From Aspergillus flavus (lineage: Eukaryota > Ascomycota > Eurotiomycetes > Eurotiales > Aspergillaceae), in the NCBI RefSeq assembly GCF_009017415.1, contig NC_092408.1, positions 1-64,000 of the forward strand: DNA of 64,000 bases, read 5' to 3'. Below are positions 13,182 through 25,221 of the stretch, in pieces. Both the position numbers and the translations under genes were made by a program. Positions within the stretch are counted from its first letter, which is position 1. Every line of letters begins with the position of its first letter. Below the pieces are notes generated by a model that saw only the letters and a list, made by a program, of their open reading frames with translations, was not told the origin of the DNA and made no database searches.

Positions 13182-15410
13182 TCAGTGTAGCATGATTCGG
13201 ATCTCATCTTCCTCCCCTAGCTTTGCTGCCACCTGTATTTTCGGTCTTTTCAACCATAATTTCCGAATCTCGTTAACTTCGAGACCCGATGTCTTTGAAA
13301 CCGCGAATACTCCCGTCGCTAACCACATTTCAGCCGCAGATTTGCTCACAACGTCCGCTACAAGGGTGTGCTGAACCGCGGGTATCACTGTCCTTTGCAT
13401 GATTAAATTAGTATTTGCATCCGCTCGCAGCAGCAATGGGCTTCTGGTCGAAAGTATGCCATCTCCTATCACATCCGTTTGTAGATCGACAACACCACTA
13501 GCGCTACCATTCGAGAGGATCAAGCAACTCTGTTCGTCTTTCCCCCATGCTTCTACCACGGCAGCATCCTGATCTAACAACATCCGCAATTCGTTCTCTG
13601 TGTACAACAGGCCCGTTCTTGCTACACCAGAAGCCGCGAAACCTGCGTCAACTAACCTGATGGGCCCAGGTTGGATGGCCGCCGGTGACCACCTCACCTT
13701 GTGTATACGGAAGTGCCATCCTGACCACAGCTCCAAGGCGGGGATTAGAGTAGTTCGGACCTCGAATTCAATTGCCTTCTTGGGTCTCCAGGTACTAACA
13801 AGAGCCGGTACAGTTGTAGCTCCCGTGTCCATCCCAGCAGCCGTGTTGGAATTGCACATCGGGATCTGCCGTCCTTGTACATTAACCGGATTTGCGCGTA
13901 CAATCCAAGCCTCGCCATCATCGAGACTGACGGTCAGCGTGCTATCTGGAGCCATCTGCTCGAGCAGTGCGCCACTAGGGACGCTAAACCCAAAGAAGGA
14001 CGAGTATGCCATCTTGCCGTATTTCGCCTCTCTGGCACGGTGGGACTTTGTGGTTCCTTGGCCGGACGACAGCAGAAAGTGGTGGCTGCGTCCGCCGCAT
14101 AGAATATGTCGAGGCTGCCAGAGGAGTTTGGCTTCGTCGAGTAGTGGCTGCGTAAGCAACATCCGGGCCGCGAGTGGGTGTGGTAATTCTTTTGCTATCC
14201 AGAAGGGGTGGCTCTCAGGTAGACAAAGGATGGCGAACGATTTCAGACACCAATATACGGACTGCGGTGAGGTGTAGTTCTCGCTGAGGAACATGTTTGG
14301 ATAGGTATAGCCGATATTGATGGTACCATCAGTGTTGAAAATGCCAGGCTGCCTTCCCCACCAGCGTAGATGGCGGAGGAGAAGACCCTTGACAACGCCG
14401 ATGTTGTTGAGCGGTTCGTCGAGCTGTACACCAGCTATGGCGACTGCGGACCAGAATGCCGCGAACGCGAACCGGTACGTCAGGCTCCGCCCAAACGGAA
14501 TGGCACCTCCTATGAGCCGCAAAGTCAGTAATAATTTCTGGCAATATACATCACGGATTCAGATGTTGAGATCAGGAGGCAGGAGTGTTGATATCGGAGA
14601 GATGAGTGTTTTATAGGCCGACATACCATCCACATCAAAATATCTCCAGAACCCCGACGCAAACTGTCGTGCCTCCAGCTTATACTTCTGTATTCGGCTC
14701 CAGTCGTTGGAAGCCAAGCCCCTATCCTCCATGAACCTCACATATAGCATCCGTGCAAACTGAATGGCGAAGCTTCCTGAGTAATAATCGGCCTGTTTCC
14801 TCTCGTCCCCCCAGAGCCCGTCGCTACTCCATCCCTCACCAAGATCGAACGAGTCCAGCAGGTTCAAATCCTGGACCACAACATCCTCTTCCTGGGATCC
14901 TAGCGCCAGATTGACCAGCACGCGAAACCAGCGCCAGTTGTTCTGGGGCATTTGCCGTCCATTGATTTGGCACAGCCACGTTTCTAGGTTTTCCCGGGCC
15001 ACCGCGTCCATCCCAGACAGGAATGCTGCAGGGGCCATCAACAGCGCATACGCAATGCTCTCCATTTCCACCATGCGCTGATCGAAGTCGCCTAGATCAC
15101 CCCAATACTCTGAGGATGCCGGGTTTGTACCGGCTCGTAAGCCACAGGCCCATGATTTCAAGTCAAGGCCAACGCTATCTGCACTACTGGCAGGGGCAAG
15201 AAGGCTTGCGATGGCCCACAATGGCCGTGCAAAACCCTCTAACTGAGCGGAGACCTCATCAAACCCTGCCGCCGTGTCTGTGGAGAGTTTGATAAAGGCC
15301 TTTTGGGGGGACTTGTACTGTTCCAGCGGACTTAGTAGGGCGCCGGTAGCTCGTACGAGATCAGAGCGGGTCTCGAAAGGATTGTCTGTGAAGCCTGGGA
15401 GTGCGGGCAT
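13182..15410 (-). CDS. DUF2264 domain protein
   Basis: Two exons (15410-14627 and 14509-13182) encode 703 residues. The N-terminal two thirds match the DUF2264 family: [15 protein letters not shown], then [16 protein letters not shown], then [18 protein letters not shown]. The exon junction completes the family motif at [18 protein letters not shown] chose the ATG at 15410 because the family homology starts six residues later; the open frame extends further upstream without resemblance. The intron (14510-14626, GTATGT donor) ends in two alternative in-frame acceptors three bases apart. There is no signal peptide. The biochemical role is not established to my knowledge. The neighbours, a transporter and a GH88 hydrolase, suggest handling of imported acidic oligosaccharides. 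Confidence 0.85.
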
Positions 15411-15751
15411 AGTTGGAGTTTTGCGTAGTATTCCAAGTGCGGGCTTAGATTTAGAGTTGCATAGGCGTAGGGGGATTGAAGATTTCAACAGAGGTGGGAC
15501 CCCCGGGCTCTTATAACCCATTTCCTGCCAAGCTTGCTCTCGGTCTTTGGGGTAATGTATGGATTTCGGGTGATCGCACGATTCATGTTCTACACTCAAT
15601 TTATGCCATTCAAAAGTAACTGCAGCAACGAGACAACAGCAATCCAAATACTGATGGCAACTGAGGAAAAAGGAAGTCTACCAGAAAACTCATTAAACGT
15701 TTAAGCCCCAATTCTGAACTTTGCCCCATTACCTTCATTGGATTCTACTGT

Positions 15752-17715
15752 TCACAGTCTCTCAATCTTAATCTCATCATTGGTTGTGGTTTCCACATGG
15801 GTGCTTGATGTGCCCAGTTCGGTCTCCTTCTCGGTCTCAACCATGTCTTTATCGACAACTTCCTGGCTTTGACGCCGCTTCAGCTCTCGCGTCCACAGAT
15901 ACTGGCCCAACATAAACAGGCACCAGTAAGCGAGAGTCAAAACTGTGTTGACGATGAAGCCCTTGCGCCACTTAGGCGCCTCAAGAACTGGGAAGGCCGT
16001 AATTGGGTAGAAAGAGAAGAAGATCCACCCGCAGGTCATCTGTCAATCGGGGGAACAAACTGAAGTTAGTCCTAACTCTGGAGAGATTAAGTGGTTCAAG
16101 AAAAACGGAGACCAAAATAAAGAAGAGGAGGAAAATGAGAAAGCCCTACACGCACCATCGCTCCCGTTGTAAAGGCTCTAGCTTCGGCATCGTCCTTCAT
16201 GATCATGTTAACCCAAGGAAACAGGATGGGGGTAATGCAAGAGGTCATCCCCAAAAGATAATAGGCCGTGAAATGAAGCCCAACTGGAATGTCCCACACA
16301 AGAAGAACGACATTGCAGAAGAGAAGAACTGCGGAGGCGGCCGTGAAGGTGGTCCAGATCGGGTAGACCATGCAAAGAGAGGTCGAAAGGATGCCTGTCA
16401 CTATAGCGACTCCCTGAACACCAGTTGGAATCGTATTGATCTGTGGGATGGTATAAGTGCCGTGTTGTTGCGTCTCGTATTTCAGCCACAGGGCCATCTG
16501 CCCGCCAACATAGCTGGTACACTGAAAGCTGGAGATTACCTCAAGAGTCAGTCCGGCCCTGCCCAACAATATGCTTAAGGACATACCAGACATAAGTAGC
16601 GATAGCGATGTAGAAATGCCAGTGCATAAACACGCGCTTGAGCATACGCTTTCCTATCTTCGTGCTCTCCTTGACGCCGTCATCGCCCATGCGAGCGCGT
16701 GCAAGTTGCTGGTCCCGCTCGGTGAGCCACCAGACTCGGGGGCTTTGTGGGATGCCTGGGAAAAGGAAGAACCCAGCAATTGCAATTGGAACGCTAATAA
16801 TACCATCCTGTGTAGTAATATATAAGTTCCCCACCATTATCTTGTGATCAGCAAAGGGACCCATCAAATACTCACTATGATGAACAGCCAGCGCCAGCCC
16901 GACATGCCCAAGACACCATTGAGATTGTTGTACGCAGCGGCTTGTAAGTATCCTCCGAACATTGAGCCGGCATTGCTACTCACGTACCACACTCCCGCTC
17001 TTTTAAAAACCTCGTCGGCGCGGTACCATGAGGTCAAAATATAGAGGGAACCCGAGGAGGCCGGGGTCTCGAGCACGCCTAGCAGAAACCGGATACCAAA
17101 GATATCGTGCTCGTTGCGCAACCGTGCCTGGCAGAAGGTCACAATCCCCCAGAGGAGCTCCATGGTCGGCGGATAGTAGCGGGACAGAGTTGGGCGAGAT
17201 ATCAGCATCATGGACGGTATCTCAAAGAGGAGATATCCTATATTGTAGAACGTCCCGAACAGGGAATACTGGTTCCCGTTCAGATGGAGCTCCTCCTTCA
17301 TGCCTGAAACATAGGCGTTATTTATGTTACCGTGGTCGAGCCATTTAATGAAAACTAGATATAATCTGCATCAGTATGAGGCTATCTTTTCTAATATTTC
17401 TGTCCGGCGACAGATGATTCTTCATTCGCTGAGGACGTGGATCTCTTCAATGGCCCGCTTTGTCTGGGGTGGTTAGAGGGAATGCTCACACATCAGACAG
17501 CACAGCGGCATAATGAAGCAGTCTAGCTTGCGCAGAAGCCGGCGCTCCTCCTTTGAATAATGGCTTGGGTACCAATCGAAGATGTATTGCCATGCCTTCC
17601 ACAACGAAGGAGCAGCTGGCCGATTGGTCGTGGAGCTCACAACAGGGCCTTTTTCTGCGTCAGAGGACTCGTCAGCGGTACGCGGCGGCGAGGCCGCCCT
17701 GGATCCACCGGCCAT
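15752..17715 (-). CDS. MFS transporter, pantothenate/vitamin (Fen2/Liz1-like) group
   Basis: Five exons (17715-17490, 17354-16876, 16807-16587, 16528-16156, 16039-15752) encode 528 residues. The first junction restores [19 protein letters not shown], followed by [20 protein letters not shown], hallmarks of the Dal5 superfamily branch that includes Fen2-type pantothenate carriers. The last exon reads [20 protein letters not shown] and ends in a charged cytosolic tail. All junctions keep phase, so the gene looks functional. It lies 341 bases after the DUF2264 start on the same strand and is divergent from GH88. I infer uptake of the sugar acid or oligosaccharide used by these neighbours. The family label alone does not fix the substrate. 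Confidence 0.85.
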
Positions 17716-18283
17716 AATCTGTTAAAGTTTTATTCTTTCTCAGGCTATGTCCAGATCCCAAGGAGAGAGTAACTATGGCCAAAGAAAACTGGGTCACAGC
17801 CAGACCGCAAGCAGGATGCTGCAGCATCTATATAGACACCAGGGCTTGGAGGGAAACGATACGAGATTGAAGTTTAAACACTATCTCGCGGCCTCCAATT
17901 GCTGGGTCAGTTCTGTGCCAAGGCAAGGGTGGAGTTCTCGTTGCTTTAGTTTCTCGGAGGAATATCCTCGGAATTCGGGCGATCCAGAACCATATGCCGG
18001 ACAAGATTTCCCCGCAGAAGGCAGACAGTCTTGCTGCATTAGCGTCTGTCGGAGGATTGGCGCCGGGGATGGAATGGGACAAGCCACCGCGTGGAGCATT
18101 AGGCTTTGCCCAAGGCTACTCGACGTCGGTTAATATACAGCGGCGAGACGCACAGTCGGATTCGTCTATTTCATAAAGGCCCTAAGGCCAGCACTGACGT
18201 TGAATCGCCAGACGCATTTGTATACAGACTCCGTTGACAGATGTCACCGAAAGTTCCTTTCTCGAAAGACCGACCGCGCAAAT
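17716..18283. promoter_or_regulatory. Divergent promoter between MFS transporter and GH88
   Basis: This 568-base gap separates two start codons facing apart, so it probably serves both genes. It contains at least two CreA-type SYGGRG matches, GTGGAG at 17929 and CCGGGG at 18063, compatible with carbon catabolite repression. Such short motifs occur by chance, so this is suggestive only. Confidence 0.4.
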
Positions 18284-19909
18284 ATGTCTGTTACAAAAAC
18301 AATCACCGAACCCCATGGGTTGATGTCGGGTCCAGAGGCCTCTGGGGGGTTATGGTCAAAATCTATCCCATCACCTCACGCATCCTTAGCCAAGGATGTC
18401 ATTCCTGTCGGTGAAATCACTAAAGCTCCTTGCCTAGATGTGGATCTCTCAAGATCTGTCCCAGCTTTAAGAAAGCATCTTGCAGAACTCTTTGCCGAGA
18501 ACATTTTGGCGAAGGTCTGGCGTGTCGCATGTGAGTCTCTCCCTGGTGCTGATGCGACACCCGAGGAACGTGCGATGAAGTTCCCTTGCGTATTTCCTGA
18601 ATACGTGCCCCAGAATCCCCAGCACGGCGAGCGGCCAAACCTCTACCATCTCCGTGAAGCGGACTTCTGGACCTGTGGCTTCTTTCCCGGGACCTTGTAC
18701 GAGCTGCTTGAACGGACAGTCCGTTATCCCCAGTCGGCTGCTTACTTCATTGATTCATCGTCACAGGCGAGGCGAGATCAGCTCCGTGCCATGTGTGAAA
18801 AATGGTCGGAGCCGCTCCACGACATGGCCAGCAGGACGGACACACACGACATAGGCTTCATTGTCATGCCTGCTCTGCGCCAGGATTGGGAGCTATTTGG
18901 CAACTCCCGCAGCCTGGCCTCTATTGTCAGGGCGGCCAATAGCCTGGCAACGAGGTATGTTGCCTCGGCGAAGGCTATCCGTAGCTGGGATCTCTTGATC
19001 AGGAAGGACACACAGATCACAGATATGAGTACTGATCTTATCGTGATCATCGACTCCTTGTGCAACCTGGACCTACTCTTCTACGCCGCCGCCCATAGCT
19101 CTTCCAGACATCTCGCGGAGATCGCCACCGTCCATGCCCGCACCATGATACGCACCCATCTGCGTCCAGAGCCGCATCTCTCTCAATCCACGTTCGGAAG
19201 ATATCAAGGCCAGCTATACTCAACCAACCACGTCACATGTATCGACCCGAAGACGGGAGACATCAAACGTCGTCTGACGGCGCAGGGGTACGGAGACGGT
19301 TCTACCTGGGCTCGTGGTCAGGCCTGGGCAATACTAGGGTATGCACAGACCTACATGTGGACTGGGGACAAGGAGTTCCTGGACGTGGCGTGCGGCACGG
19401 CAGAGTATTTTCTGCATCGGTTGGAGACGCACCCTGTTGTGTGGGGACTTGGAGGTGGAAAGATGCACTACACTTCCCCACCATGGGACTTTGATGCTCC
19501 GATGGAGGAGAATGAGGGCCAGGGAGTTGTGCGGGATTCCAGCGCGGCAGCGATCGCGGCGAATGGGTTGCTCGTGCTGACACAGGCGCTGATTGCGAAG
19601 AGAGAGACATCGCTTGCAACGAGATTTTTTGATGCGGCAGTGCAGTTGATGAGAGGTACGCTGGACTATTCACTGGCGAGGGAGACTGCGCGGTTTCGAT
19701 TTGTTCCTGATGGAGACGGAGAGGAGTTGAAAGAAGACCTGGCCGTGGAGGACCTAGTGCAAGGAAAGCGGTTCGATGCGATCCTTAAGCATGGGACGGC
19801 GAACAACAACGAGAATGCGAGGAGGCGGTATGCGAATCACGGCCTGGTATATGGTGATTATTACTTGGTGAGGTTTGGAAACGAGCTGATGCGCATGGGC
19901 TTAGTATAG
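18284..19909 (+). CDS. GH88 unsaturated glucuronyl hydrolase
   Basis: A single exon encodes 541 residues from the ATG at 18284; the open frame runs 28 codons further upstream but only from a TTG. The GH88 pattern is complete. FWTCGFFPG is at about 128. HDIGF follows, with Asp189. IIDSLCNLDLLFYAA then carries Asp257; these match the two essential aspartates of bacterial UGL. After them come STWARGQAWAILGYA, WDFDAP, RDSSAAAIAANGL and NHGLVYGDYYLVRFGN. The family removes 4,5-unsaturated uronic acid from the non-reducing end of oligosaccharides released by polysaccharide lyases. No signal peptide is visible, so it should act in the cytosol on imported products. It is divergent from the MFS gene and faces the Zn2Cys6 regulator. 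Confidence 0.93.
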   Translation: MSVTKTITEPHGLMSGPEASGGLWSKSIPSPHASLAKDVIPVGEITKAPCLDVDLSRSVPALRKHLAELFAENILAKVWRVACESLPGADATPEERAMKFPCVFPEYVPQNPQHGERPNLYHLREADFWTCGFFPGTLYELLERTVRYPQSAAYFIDSSSQARRDQLRAMCEKWSEPLHDMASRTDTHDIGFIVMPALRQDWELFGNSRSLASIVRAANSLATRYVASAKAIRSWDLLIRKDTQITDMSTDLIVIIDSLCNLDLLFYAAAHSSSRHLAEIATVHARTMIRTHLRPEPHLSQSTFGRYQGQLYSTNHVTCIDPKTGDIKRRLTAQGYGDGSTWARGQAWAILGYAQTYMWTGDKEFLDVACGTAEYFLHRLETHPVVWGLGGGKMHYTSPPWDFDAPMEENEGQGVVRDSSAAAIAANGLLVLTQALIAKRETSLATRFFDAAVQLMRGTLDYSLARETARFRFVPDGDGEELKEDLAVEDLVQGKRFDAILKHGTANNNENARRRYANHGLVYGDYYLVRFGNELMRMGLV

Positions 19910-20041
19910 AACCGTTCAGTATTGCTAAGAACCAAGGAAGTAATTAGATATTAGACTTCCACATAGCCCATAGCAGCAGCCCAGGATACACCGATACATC
20001 TAACAGCTTATATGTACTATAATCGGCCCTTCCATGGGACT

Positions 20042-22805
20042 TCACCAAGATTGGTCTAGATTGGCACTGAACATTCCGTTATCGAAACTGATGATCCGGT
20101 CCATATCCATGAATTGGTGGCCCAGCAATACTTGTGAAATAGCACCCAGGTCGCAGGGCGCTTGATCCTCCTCTGGGGAGTAGATCTCTTGCCCGTACAT
20201 CGTCTGATGCTGGTTGTTAGGATTTCTGGGGAGCTGTATCGAGGTTACAGGGCAGGGTAATGCCATGGCCGGTGCCGCGTTGATGAGGTTCCCATTCGTC
20301 TGGTTCTCCGCGGGCTTTCTGGCACCCTGGGAGTTGTGTTCTGACTGTGTCTGCAGGTTTAGATATGACTGTCGAGTCGCGTCATTTGGAGTTGACCCAG
20401 GTGCTTGATCCTCTATAATAGGGTCGATCTTCCTGTTACAGTGGTCAATATCTTGCGTGTAATCCAGGACATTTATTTTGTAGCCCAGGCCCTGCATGCA
20501 CATATCCTGCATCTCCCTCAGCTTTGACGCATATTTTGCTGCCAGGTCCTCGGTTAAAGTTGTGGTCTCTGGCATGACTATAACGTTGCCGTTCCATCGG
20601 CGCGACATCTCATCTAGACTTCGGACTAAGGTCCAGAACCGGTCATCGACATCCGATCCGGAGTACAGAGCAGTGCTTTCTCCGCTATAATGGATTCTGT
20701 AGGCGAGCAGGAGTCGGGCTGCCACATATACGCAAAATGAAAACTGGGGATAGATGGGGAAGGTTGCCGGGGACACTTTAAGATATTGTTCGGTAATGGT
20801 GGCAATCCCAAACGCCGCTTGTTGACAGGTCTCAGCAGAGCAACTGCTGGGTAATCGGCTGCGGAAAGCCCAGTCGTGGGGTGGAAACGCGATAGGCTGA
20901 TGTAAGAGAATCATGGAGGCATTGTGGGTGATGTGTGCCAATGTAAGATTTGGATCCATCACTACTGTTTGCCGTGTCGTATCAACATCCAGCCCCGTTC
21001 TTCCTCCACTGCTGCTGGGTGGGCCGTCCTGATTGATCGTGTCGTAGGCGCTGACGGTTGTGTTGGTCGGGTTCGCGGCTTTCCACTTCTTCGGGAGGAG
21101 CATCTTCCAGTGGACAAGGCGCAGGTCGAGTTCTTTGAACCGTGTGAGCCAGCTGGTGACGTTCTCTGGACGGTGCGTGTCGACCTTTTGCTGAAGGAAG
21201 TACGTCGTGACACGGCTCAGCGACTCGGTTGCCTCGATACGGTAGGCGAAAGCCCCAGCAGCCTCCATCAGGGGATCTTCCAGCGATGAAGCAGAACCAT
21301 CGGCGTCGACTGGACTCTGGTCTGGGGTCTCATTAGGCATCGTACCTTGTGGAGACACGTAATGGGCCGGATGAAAGGCAATGGGATTCCCTATTCGCAC
21401 TGCTGACTTGTCCCAGATGCCAAAAAAGGCCGTAACATTAGGTTTATCTCTTCTCCAATAGACTCCATCGCAAGGAAGACGGCGGTGCACATCGTCCGAG
21501 GTAAGACTGGTGTTCCATCCCATTGCCACCGAGCAGAACCGGTCCAGGTTGAATACGGTCCAGAACACACGACGTCGCTCTTCTGCCTCCACCCAGCTCT
21601 CCGGAGGGGACAGAGAGATAAACGGCCTTGAAATTGATGTACGGCCTCGGCAGTCATCGTCTTCGACCGTCAGTTTCAAATACTCAACCGTCCTAGTCAG
21701 CGATCCGACCAGGGACCATGCCTTTTCACCACACCCATTTCCAATCTGAAGGCTAAGTTAGTCGACACCATTCAGAATGCATAATATCTCGTCAGACGTA
21801 TATGATTGGAATAGGAAAGCCTCACATCATCAAAGACGCAAATTACGAGGGCTTGGAGATTTTCCACACATAGGCAATCCATCGAAGTCGAAACAACCAC
21901 ACTCCTGGCCTCCTCTGTGGTGAGACCCGCCAGGGAGATGTCGGATACGGCCTCGTGCCGCTGGATGAATCTCGCAGATACTAATATCATGGCTCGCACC
22001 AAGACGTCAAGCTTTGACCTGTGTTTTGGATCGGGGAGCCGTCTGCGCAAGCTGTTCTCGTGGATGAGAGGGATCCAAGGGTGTATACACTTGAAGTATG
22101 TCTGCAAAACATCTTCAATCGTGTCAGGGTTGAGCAAATCAAGTACTAAACGGCGATCGACGTCCGGCAGCGAAGACCGAGAAGGGCCGGCGTAGTCGTC
22201 CACCCGTTGTCGTTTAGCTGGGCGATCAGCGGCCCCGGGTGAGGGCTTGTCGTTCAATATCTGAAGTTCCCGTGCCAGCGCTGAGAGAACAGAACATTCC
22301 TTGGACTCGTTTGCACTCCGCCTTGTTCGTTGATTGTACCCGTCTGGCGTATCGTCTCCCAGTCGGTCGAGAACAAAGTCTTCTAGGCGATCTAGTGGCG
22401 AATCCGTGAGCCTCGTCTGCAATTCTAGCAAGTTGTAACAAAGCTACCCCAGTGGTAGTATTTTCTATGTTCACCAGCAGAGACAGTTTTCATTATCATA
22501 CCTAGCCGTCGATGTATATTTTCAATAGCCCCGGATTTAATCCCCGGCTTCGACCGTTTGGGATCATACACGCAGTGGCCTCCTATGTCGAGACCTAATT
22601 AGTGACATTGTAAGAAGTGGTTCTGTCTTACGAGACAGAAGAAGTATGAATATGGCTGACCAGTTTTGCGGCAGTGTTGACATGCGGGTGTTTCCTTGGA
22701 ACAGCGCAGTTTGCGGTTGCGACAGTTACTACAGGCAACCGAGAGCTCTGGGAGCTTTCTATTTCCTGGGGCATCGAGGACATTATTGGTGTCAGATCTC
22801 GCCAT
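20042..22805 (-). CDS. Zn2Cys6 transcription factor of the uronate locus
   Basis: Four exons (22805-22661, 22582-22502, 22424-21826, 21745-20042) encode 842 residues. The zinc cluster has Cys25, Cys28, Cys35, Cys42 and Cys45 in exon 1 and the sixth Cys in exon 2, in CRKTGGHCVYDPKRSKPG. It is followed by SGAIENIHRRL, the usual linker. The middle part is a Fungal_trans domain with CVFDDIGNGCGEKAWSLVGS, RRRVFWTVFNLDRFCS and RRLPCDG. The C-terminal quarter is Gln/Asn/Pro-rich and may be an activation region. Introns are 77-80 bases and all phases agree. It is convergent with GH88 and next to the GH79 relic, so it is the likely local activator; targets are inferred from position only. Confidence 0.9.
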
Positions 22806-23457
22806 CCTGTTGGTCAGGTTTGGGGTAAAGATGGATCAAACCTAGGGTACATTCAGTGCGGAGGAGCTCCTTTATTCTTTCCCGTCGTGACTCCTCCGGA
22901 GCCCGTGCGAGATCTCCCGAGAACCGAAACCCAAAACCCCGCTCATAAATCCGGGGACAGGCTCGTCCAATCAACAGGTGGCCACCCCCCTCTATTCGCT
23001 CTGAATCAAGCCGAAAGTAATCTACGTATACTAATATTCTTTAATAAAATCTAATTTAAAATCTAATCTACTCTATTCTAGTCCAGCCTTTCTAGGTGTA
23101 GAGTAAAGCTTAATTTTATCATCTACCCCGGGAATTCTCTGATTTGGCTGGGGACACTCTAGTCTCAGTCCATCAATAATGCCGTACATGGGCATCCTGA
23201 GTCCTCGTCCGCACCAGTTGAACAGATCGCTGGTGAAATTTAGTCAGAAGTAGTAGCTCGGTGCTACAGGACGAATTGTTCCTCAAATAGGAGCAAAGGT
23301 AACCAACAGTCTCCAACTCGACATCTTGCTCGGGTGCCCTATTTAAGTGCTGGGGTCCATCCTTATCCTGTCCTTCAACATACCGCAGAACGCTGCAGGC
23401 TTACTATTGCAACAGACGCTTATAGCAGGGCGGCAACCTCCAGCAACCGTGGATAAA
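22806..23457. other. Promoter gap with a small AT-rich patch
   Basis: The 650-base gap lies between the divergently transcribed Zn2Cys6 regulator and the GH79 gene. At about 23020-23130 there is an AT-rich patch with repeated AATCTA and a CTAGTCCA run, loosely like the edges of the telomeric AT block. It could be a short decayed insertion. No gene is seen. Confidence 0.45.
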
Positions 23458-25221
23458 ATGACTTCTCTTACAAGTCTGATTACTATTGTGGCTTTTCTTC
23501 CATTTGCAGTGTCTGATATATCCTTCAAGCCGAATGTCACCCATACGATAGGGATCTCGCCGGCCGATGTTCCGAGACCAGGGAAGCGATTTGTGGATGC
23601 AACCTATCAATCGTTTTCTATTGAGTTTTCGTTTATGGCAGACTACGCGGGAAATGATTCGTATGTTCACCCTCGTTGCGATTGACCGCTTATGGATAAT
23701 TTTCCTAGACACCCCAATTTATTCTCGAGGCAAATGCTTCAGAATTTGTATGACATATCGGGGGCATATCCGATCATCCGGGTGGGCGGCAGCACTCAAA
23801 ATGCTGCCGTATACTACCCAAATCAAACCGAGGCGATTATCGCCCCGTTCAGCTCTGTCGCTGCTGACCAGCCATCCCACTCATTTCTTGGCCCTTCATG
23901 GCTGGAATCATTTCGACAATTCCCTAACGGCACCCAATACATCTATGGTACAGCTCTCAGAATAACGTAAGTTACAAAAGGCTAACCATTGCCACTTAGG
24001 CCTCAATTTCTTTAACCCGGTAAATGAGACATATCTAGAGGTTGGCAATGGCCTTGATCAGTGCGTACTGGAAGCAAATGCTGCCCACAAGGCAATGGGC
24101 GACTCGTTATATGCATTTGAGATTGGGAACGAGGTGGATGGTAAGAGTCTTAACTCTTAAAAAACATTTTTTATGGATCTGGCGCTAACTTGAGATATCA
24201 GGCTGGGGAAATGACACGCACAGGCCAGGTGATTGGACAGTCCAAAGCTACGTGGACCAATGGAATGAGTATGCGACGGCGATCAGTCGGAACCTGACTG
24301 GCAAGGATGCAGCGAAATTGTTTCAAGGATGTGCCTTTCAGGCACCTCGCCATCTCAACGACAGGACCGACTGGAATGTTCAAAATGCCGAGCTAGATGG
24401 TATGGGTTCGGACAAAAAAAGGCTGTTGCTGATCACGAGGTAATTATCACATCAATATAGCCATTGGAGGTCTGCTAACAGGCATTTCACAGTATATGGG
24501 TGCTAACTGCCACTACACGGGTGCTGGGCCAACAATTGAGACCACCCTGTTCGATCGCACTAATATGCTTTCCCGTGTTTGGTACCATGATTATTTGGGC
24601 AATGCGACGGCTAACTCGGGGATCGACTATGTTATTGGTGAAACCAACTCCATTTCTTGTCAGGGCGCGTTCAATATCTCAGATGTGATGGCATCTGCTG
24701 TCTGGGCTGTTGACTATGTCATGTATCTTTCCTCACTCAAGGTCTCGCGTGTTCATTTCCACATGGGAACACGCTATCGCTACTCACCCTGGCAGCCTAT
24801 TTTCTACAACGACAGTGCTGCTCATGTCAAACTACTTTACTACGGAAATCTGTTCAATGCTGCAGTGTTTGCTGGTGGAAACAAGCAGACGGAAGTTCTC
24901 GTCAATGAAACAAACTTTGGTGCATATGCGGTCTACACATCAGGAAAACTTGATGCTATTGTGGCGGTCAATCTCAACATGTGGAACTCAACATTCGATC
25001 CAATTTCCCGACCTTATACAGCGCTAGCCCTTCCAGATGGTTGGAACGATGCCAAGGTTTCCAGGCTGACAAGTCCTGGAGTCGATATTGCCGATAATAT
25101 TACCTTTGCCGGGCAATATATTGACGATCAGGCCCAGGTTGTAGGGCGAAAAACATACGACAAGGTGACAGGTGGCAAGGTTCTAGTTGGGGCTGGTGAG
25201 GCAGTACTTGTCCACAAGTGA
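23458..25221 (+). pseudogene. GH79 beta-glucuronidase with a frame break
   Basis: Five exons can be traced (23458-23660, 23709-23947, 24000-24140, 24202-24439, 24493-25221). Residues 1-19 are a signal peptide. PIIRVGGSTQNAA, EIGNEVDGWGND (acid/base Glu near 192) and DYVIGETNS (nucleophile Glu near 324) identify a GH79 glucuronidase. The C-terminal beta domain ends in GGKVLVGAGEAVLV. The break lies in exon 4: after the seven A at 24414-24420 the family-like reading KAVADHEYMGANC needs one more base. As written, exon 4 ends in phase 2 while exon 5 must start in phase 0. So this is either a recent frameshift or a homopolymer sequencing error. Everything else is intact. It would release glucuronic acid outside the cell, in line with the neighbours. 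Confidence 0.8.

Noticed and set aside
13600..14277. Plus-strand frame of 225 codons opposite the DUF2264 gene
   Set aside because: It has no motif and lies entirely antisense to an exon with clear family similarity; a shadow frame.
22599..22805. Zn2Cys6 regulator seemed to have Tyr instead of its sixth Cys
   Set aside because: The open frame runs into intron sequence. Using the GTCAGC donor at 22660 and the acceptor before 22582 restores the sixth Cys in GGHCVYDPKRSKPG with correct phase.
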